Below, one piece after another: positions 59,001-60,000 of a stretch of DNA of 60,000 bases. The first letter of the stretch is position 1. Each line of letters begins with the position of its first letter. Source of the stretch: Nematostella vectensis (Eukaryota > Cnidaria > Anthozoa > Actiniaria > Edwardsiidae); NCBI RefSeq assembly GCF_932526225.1, contig NC_064038.1, forward strand, positions 9,487,070-9,547,069, read 5' to 3'. The notes below the pieces were generated by a model that saw only the letters and a program-made list of their open reading frames with translations, was not told the DNA's origin and searched no databases. The translations under genes were made by a program, and so were the position numbers.

Positions 59001-59500
59001 AGGACATCGCGCTACTTCACGCGCTAGCGGAGATTGTCACACACGTGGACAAGGCTAAAGGTAATAACTGATACCCCTACCCCACACGCCACGCCCCAAC
59101 CCACCCCACACGCACCACCCCACGCCCCATTCCTTTTTCATCAGTACAACACTTTGATTGTGCACCCACTTGATGACGTGACAGTGTTCAACATCAGAGA
59201 GCGCCTTTTGTTCATGTACTTTGGAGATCGCCAAGTTTCCTAGTTACAGCTACTTATAGACAAACTCTTGATTTTTCCCCACCATTCTGTTACGTTTGCC
59301 CCGGGCTTGTTTGATAACAAACCGCTTTTCTCGCAGAACACGTGACATCCCTGCTTCGTGCTCTGGCGCTGTTTGGCTTCGATTCAGAGGCAGACGCACT
59401 GCAGAAGGAGTTTCATGTGTTGGTAACCCTGATTGAGGGGTCGCTAAGCGATATTTGGTTGCCTCAGGAGATCAGTTCTACTGAACAAACAATTGTTCAG
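38018..59500 (+). CDS. ELP1: Elongator complex protein 1 (ELP1/IKAP), 3' partial
   Basis: Largest Elongator subunit, needed for tRNA wobble-uridine modification in the cytoplasm. Exons: 38018-38170, 38554-38703, 39107-39188, 39754-39834, 40179-40267, 40556-40655, 41148-41238, 41709-41832, 42829-42928, 44038-44172, 44692-44787, 45062-45290, 45858-46034, 46571-46677, 46763-46866, 47332-47385, 47495-47597, 47733-47848, 48259-48332, 48624-48702, 49585-49664, 50430-50486, 50929-51008, 51403-51488, 52001-52149, 53234-53357, 53843-53940, 54390-54453, 54519-54656, 55427-55488, 55602-55664, 56159-56219, 58041-58154, 58480-58594, 58933-59060, 59337-59500. These total 3,827 bp, about 1,275 codons; human ELP1 has 1,332 residues. 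Diagnostic blocks: [65 protein letters not shown]. The last coding exon or exons lie beyond 60000. Confidence 0.96.
39480..39585 (+). repeat. dispersed repeat copy 1 (ELP1 intron 3)
   Basis: Contains GGCAACCAAAAAGTGGGTCA, TACTAAGGAATCTTCGCATA and CTATGCTTTTTCTATATAAT. A second copy in the same orientation lies at about 41530-41630 (ELP1 intron 7). No ends or coding potential identified. Confidence 0.75.
41530..41632 (+). repeat. dispersed repeat copy 2 (ELP1 intron 7)
   Basis: Direct copy of 39480-39585, roughly 85 percent identical by eye, ending in a C-run. Copies in two introns of one gene suggest a moderately abundant element. Confidence 0.75.
42929..44037. other. ELP1 intron 9
   Basis: 1.1-kb intron holding a TTAA-flanked MITE (42999-43219) and otherwise A/T-rich sequence. 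A tRNA B-box-like GGGTTCAATAGG occurs on the minus strand near 43925, but no cloverleaf or A box could be drawn. Confidence 0.55.
42999..43219. mobile_element. TTAA-flanked MITE, family A, copy 1
   Basis: 221 bp flanked by TTAA on both sides (42995-42998, 43220-43223). Terminal inverted repeats begin AGCCGCATTGTCAC; the right end is GTGACAATGCGGCT. TTAA target choice is characteristic of piggyBac-type transposases. No coding capacity. Copy 2 is at 45553-45782. Confidence 0.8.
44900..45010 (+). repeat. dispersed repeat (partner 54962-55075)
   Basis: Shares GGAACATATTTTG-ACCCT, ATTGGTCAA, GGCGT-ATTGG and GCCAATG with 54962-55075 in the same orientation. Contains CCAAT-type motifs. Type unknown. 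Confidence 0.55.
45553..45782. mobile_element. TTAA MITE, family A, copy 2
   Basis: About 230 bp, homologous along its length to 42999-43219 (shared AAAGAATCT-TTAAAATCCGC, GGCCATCCGCT, TTTTCCGTTAAAAAA). Left flank TTAA; right flank has decayed to TCAA. Left terminus AGCGGCATTTTCACCAGTTT, right terminus is its approximate inverse. Located in ELP1 intron 12. Confidence 0.8.
48259..48332 (+). other. ELP1: ELP1 exon orthologous to human exon 20
   Basis: Exon of exactly 74 bp, starting in phase 0 (codon 698, [20 protein letters not shown]) and ending in phase 2 within CLDR. Human ELP1 exon 20, the exon skipped in familial dysautonomia, is also 74 bp and ends at the equivalent WLDK residue. The donor here is AG/GTGCGG: positions +4 and +6 depart from the GTAAGT or GTGAGT consensus. 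Confidence 0.85.
48415..48595 (+). repeat. GATGAT microsatellite, ELP1 intron 19
   Basis: About 180 bp of imperfect GAT/GGT trinucleotides (GATGATGATG with GTGGTAATG interruptions) starting some 80 bp after the weak donor of exon 19 and ending about 30 bp before exon 20. The D-rich plus frame and I-rich minus frame are artefacts. Confidence 0.9.
48703..49584. other. ELP1 intron 20, nothing recognised
   Basis: About 0.9 kb without repeats that I can define or conserved coding blocks. A/T-rich in its second half. Confidence 0.5.
49685..49855. mobile_element. imperfect palindromic element, ELP1 intron 21
   Basis: Left ATATATAGAGAATTATACTA followed by CATGGAAAGTG; right CACTTTCCATGCTGTATTTT then TTATATA. 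The two halves are inverted with several mismatches, with CGAGTGA motifs inside. Probably an old MITE-like hairpin. Confidence 0.45.
52150..53233. other. ELP1 intron 25
   Basis: 1.1 kb. 52440-52640 is strongly G-rich on the plus strand (GGGGG, GGTGG, GAGGG blocks) and could form G-quadruplexes in the transcript. The rest is A/T-rich with no coding signal. Confidence 0.5.
53615..53755 (+). repeat. three-copy ~50-bp tandem repeat
   Basis: Three units containing CGGCGAAATTCCGTTTTTT (or CGATATTCCG) plus TCGAACAGCGGAAG, about 90 bp before the acceptor of ELP1 exon 27. Frame-bearing on both strands only by chance. Confidence 0.75.
54962..55075 (+). repeat. dispersed repeat (partner 44900-45010)
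   Basis: Second copy of the repeat at 44900-45010, ending immediately before the TTAA MITE at 55084. The MITE may have inserted next to or within it. Confidence 0.55.
55084..55318. mobile_element. TTAA-flanked MITE, family B
   Basis: 235 bp with intact TTAA duplications at 55080-55083 and 55319-55322. Terminal inverted repeats of about 32 bp: left AGGGCTCAACTCACCCTGTC, right is the inverse of AGGGTCCAACTCACCCTGCC, both continuing into CACARTGCATTG. A second inner inverted pair (GCGATGGC/GCCATCGC) sits near the right end. Located in ELP1 intron 29; no coding capacity. Confidence 0.85.
56230..57215 (+). repeat. tandem array of 146-148-bp units, ELP1 intron 32
   Basis: Seven copies of CAGACGTGTGCA at 56242, 56390, 56536, 56684, 56830, 56978 and 57126, spaced 146-148 bp. 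Each unit holds CTCAGCTGCAACCCACAAGC, AGGCGCAGGGTCACACAACC and TTTAATTAGAAGTTTTGTTA. Inner units are nearly identical. It starts about 10 bp after the exon 32 donor. Confidence 0.95.
57216..58040. other. ELP1 intron 32, unique part
   Basis: About 0.8 kb of A/T-rich sequence between the tandem array and exon 33. No conserved coding block, RNA gene or repeat recognised. Confidence 0.5.
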
Positions 59501-60000
59501 GTAAACCTGCCAATCAGAGGCCAGGGTAAAATTAACAACCAATCGTATGCGAAGGCAAGGCCAGTATTACGATAGCCAATCAGAGAATTACCAACAATTC
59601 ATAATCAAGGGCTATTATATTATCCAATCATTAGCCATAATAAATTTGCCAACTAATCATTATCAATGGCATATACTAGCCAATCAATGGCAAGGGTGAA
59701 TTTACCAAACAATCAAAATCAAGGGCTGATATACTAGCCAATCAGTGGCAAAGAATAAATTACCAACCAGTCATAATCGAGGGCTAATATACTAGCCAAA
59801 CAATGGCCAGTCTAAATTTATAGCTCAACCAGTTAATATGGCATGACTAGAAAGTTTACACAGAAGATTGTCTAATTTGTCTATATATTTATTCAAGATT
59901 GACTGACATATCGGATCTAAAAAATAGTTAGTGCCAAGTGTGAATCGGAAAGACTGTCTTTTCGTTTAAAGAACGAGTCCCTATAGAATTGTTCTATCAG
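59501..60000. other. ELP1 intron 36 with CCAAT-rich degenerate repeat
   Basis: The intron starts after the conserved block ending STEQTIVQ. From about 59508 to 59825, some five irregular units of 60-70 bp repeat GCCAATCA-TGGCAAG, AATTTACCAACCAATCATAA and TCAAGGGCTAATATACTA. The last exon (the KINRRTQWK-type tail in other animals) is expected to the right of the window. Confidence 0.65.

Larger units (their letters stand above)
48259..59500 (+). other. ELP1: ELP1 C-terminal TPR-like region and basic tail
   Basis: Exons 19-36 encode the helical repeat region ([67 protein letters not shown]). An acidic/Ser segment follows ([13 protein letters not shown]). Next is the conserved basic stretch [20 protein letters not shown], matching the part of yeast and human ELP1 implicated in tRNA binding, and then the dimerising helices ([20 protein letters not shown]). 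The final tail is missing from the window. Confidence 0.9.

Overview
This is animal nuclear DNA from an intron-rich invertebrate genome. Four protein genes were assembled from conserved protein blocks, GT/AG splice sites and matching codon phases. Short introns, many small TTAA and foldback elements, a hAT-type transposon and retention of old metazoan genes suggest a cnidarian, probably an anthozoan (sea anemone or coral). That is inference; no species marker is visible.

Layout, left to right. (1) 1634-21839, minus strand: a C-terminal-motor kinesin (kinesin-14, kinesin-C/KCBP-like). It has 31 recognisable coding exons and its motor runs off the left edge. (2) 22681-29629, plus: a secreted or ER-directed JmjC-domain protein ending in an EF-hand, 8 exons. 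(3) 30866-37467, minus: an LRRC28 orthologue, 9 exons, 359 codons. Its first coding exon is split by a complete 3,305-bp hAT-like DNA transposon (34059-37363) with an intact 802-residue transposase. (4) 38018 to beyond 60000, plus: ELP1 (IKAP), the scaffold of Elongator; 36 exons are present and about 57 C-terminal residues lie outside.

The genes alternate in strand. Kinesin/JmjC and LRRC28/ELP1 are head-to-head pairs sharing 0.84 kb and 0.55 kb of upstream DNA; JmjC and LRRC28 converge. No shared pathway is evident.

The introns hold most of the unusual structure. A roughly 31-bp minisatellite repeats the kinesin exon 12 splice donor about 50 times. A second short array lies just before the JmjC exon 2 acceptor and carries branchpoint-like and pyrimidine motifs. 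There is a 146-148-bp tandem array in ELP1, two TTAA-flanked MITE families, and several large inverted-repeat elements. The ELP1 exon orthologous to human exon 20, the exon skipped in familial dysautonomia, keeps the same length and phases and has a weak donor. No rRNA, tRNA or CRISPR was found.
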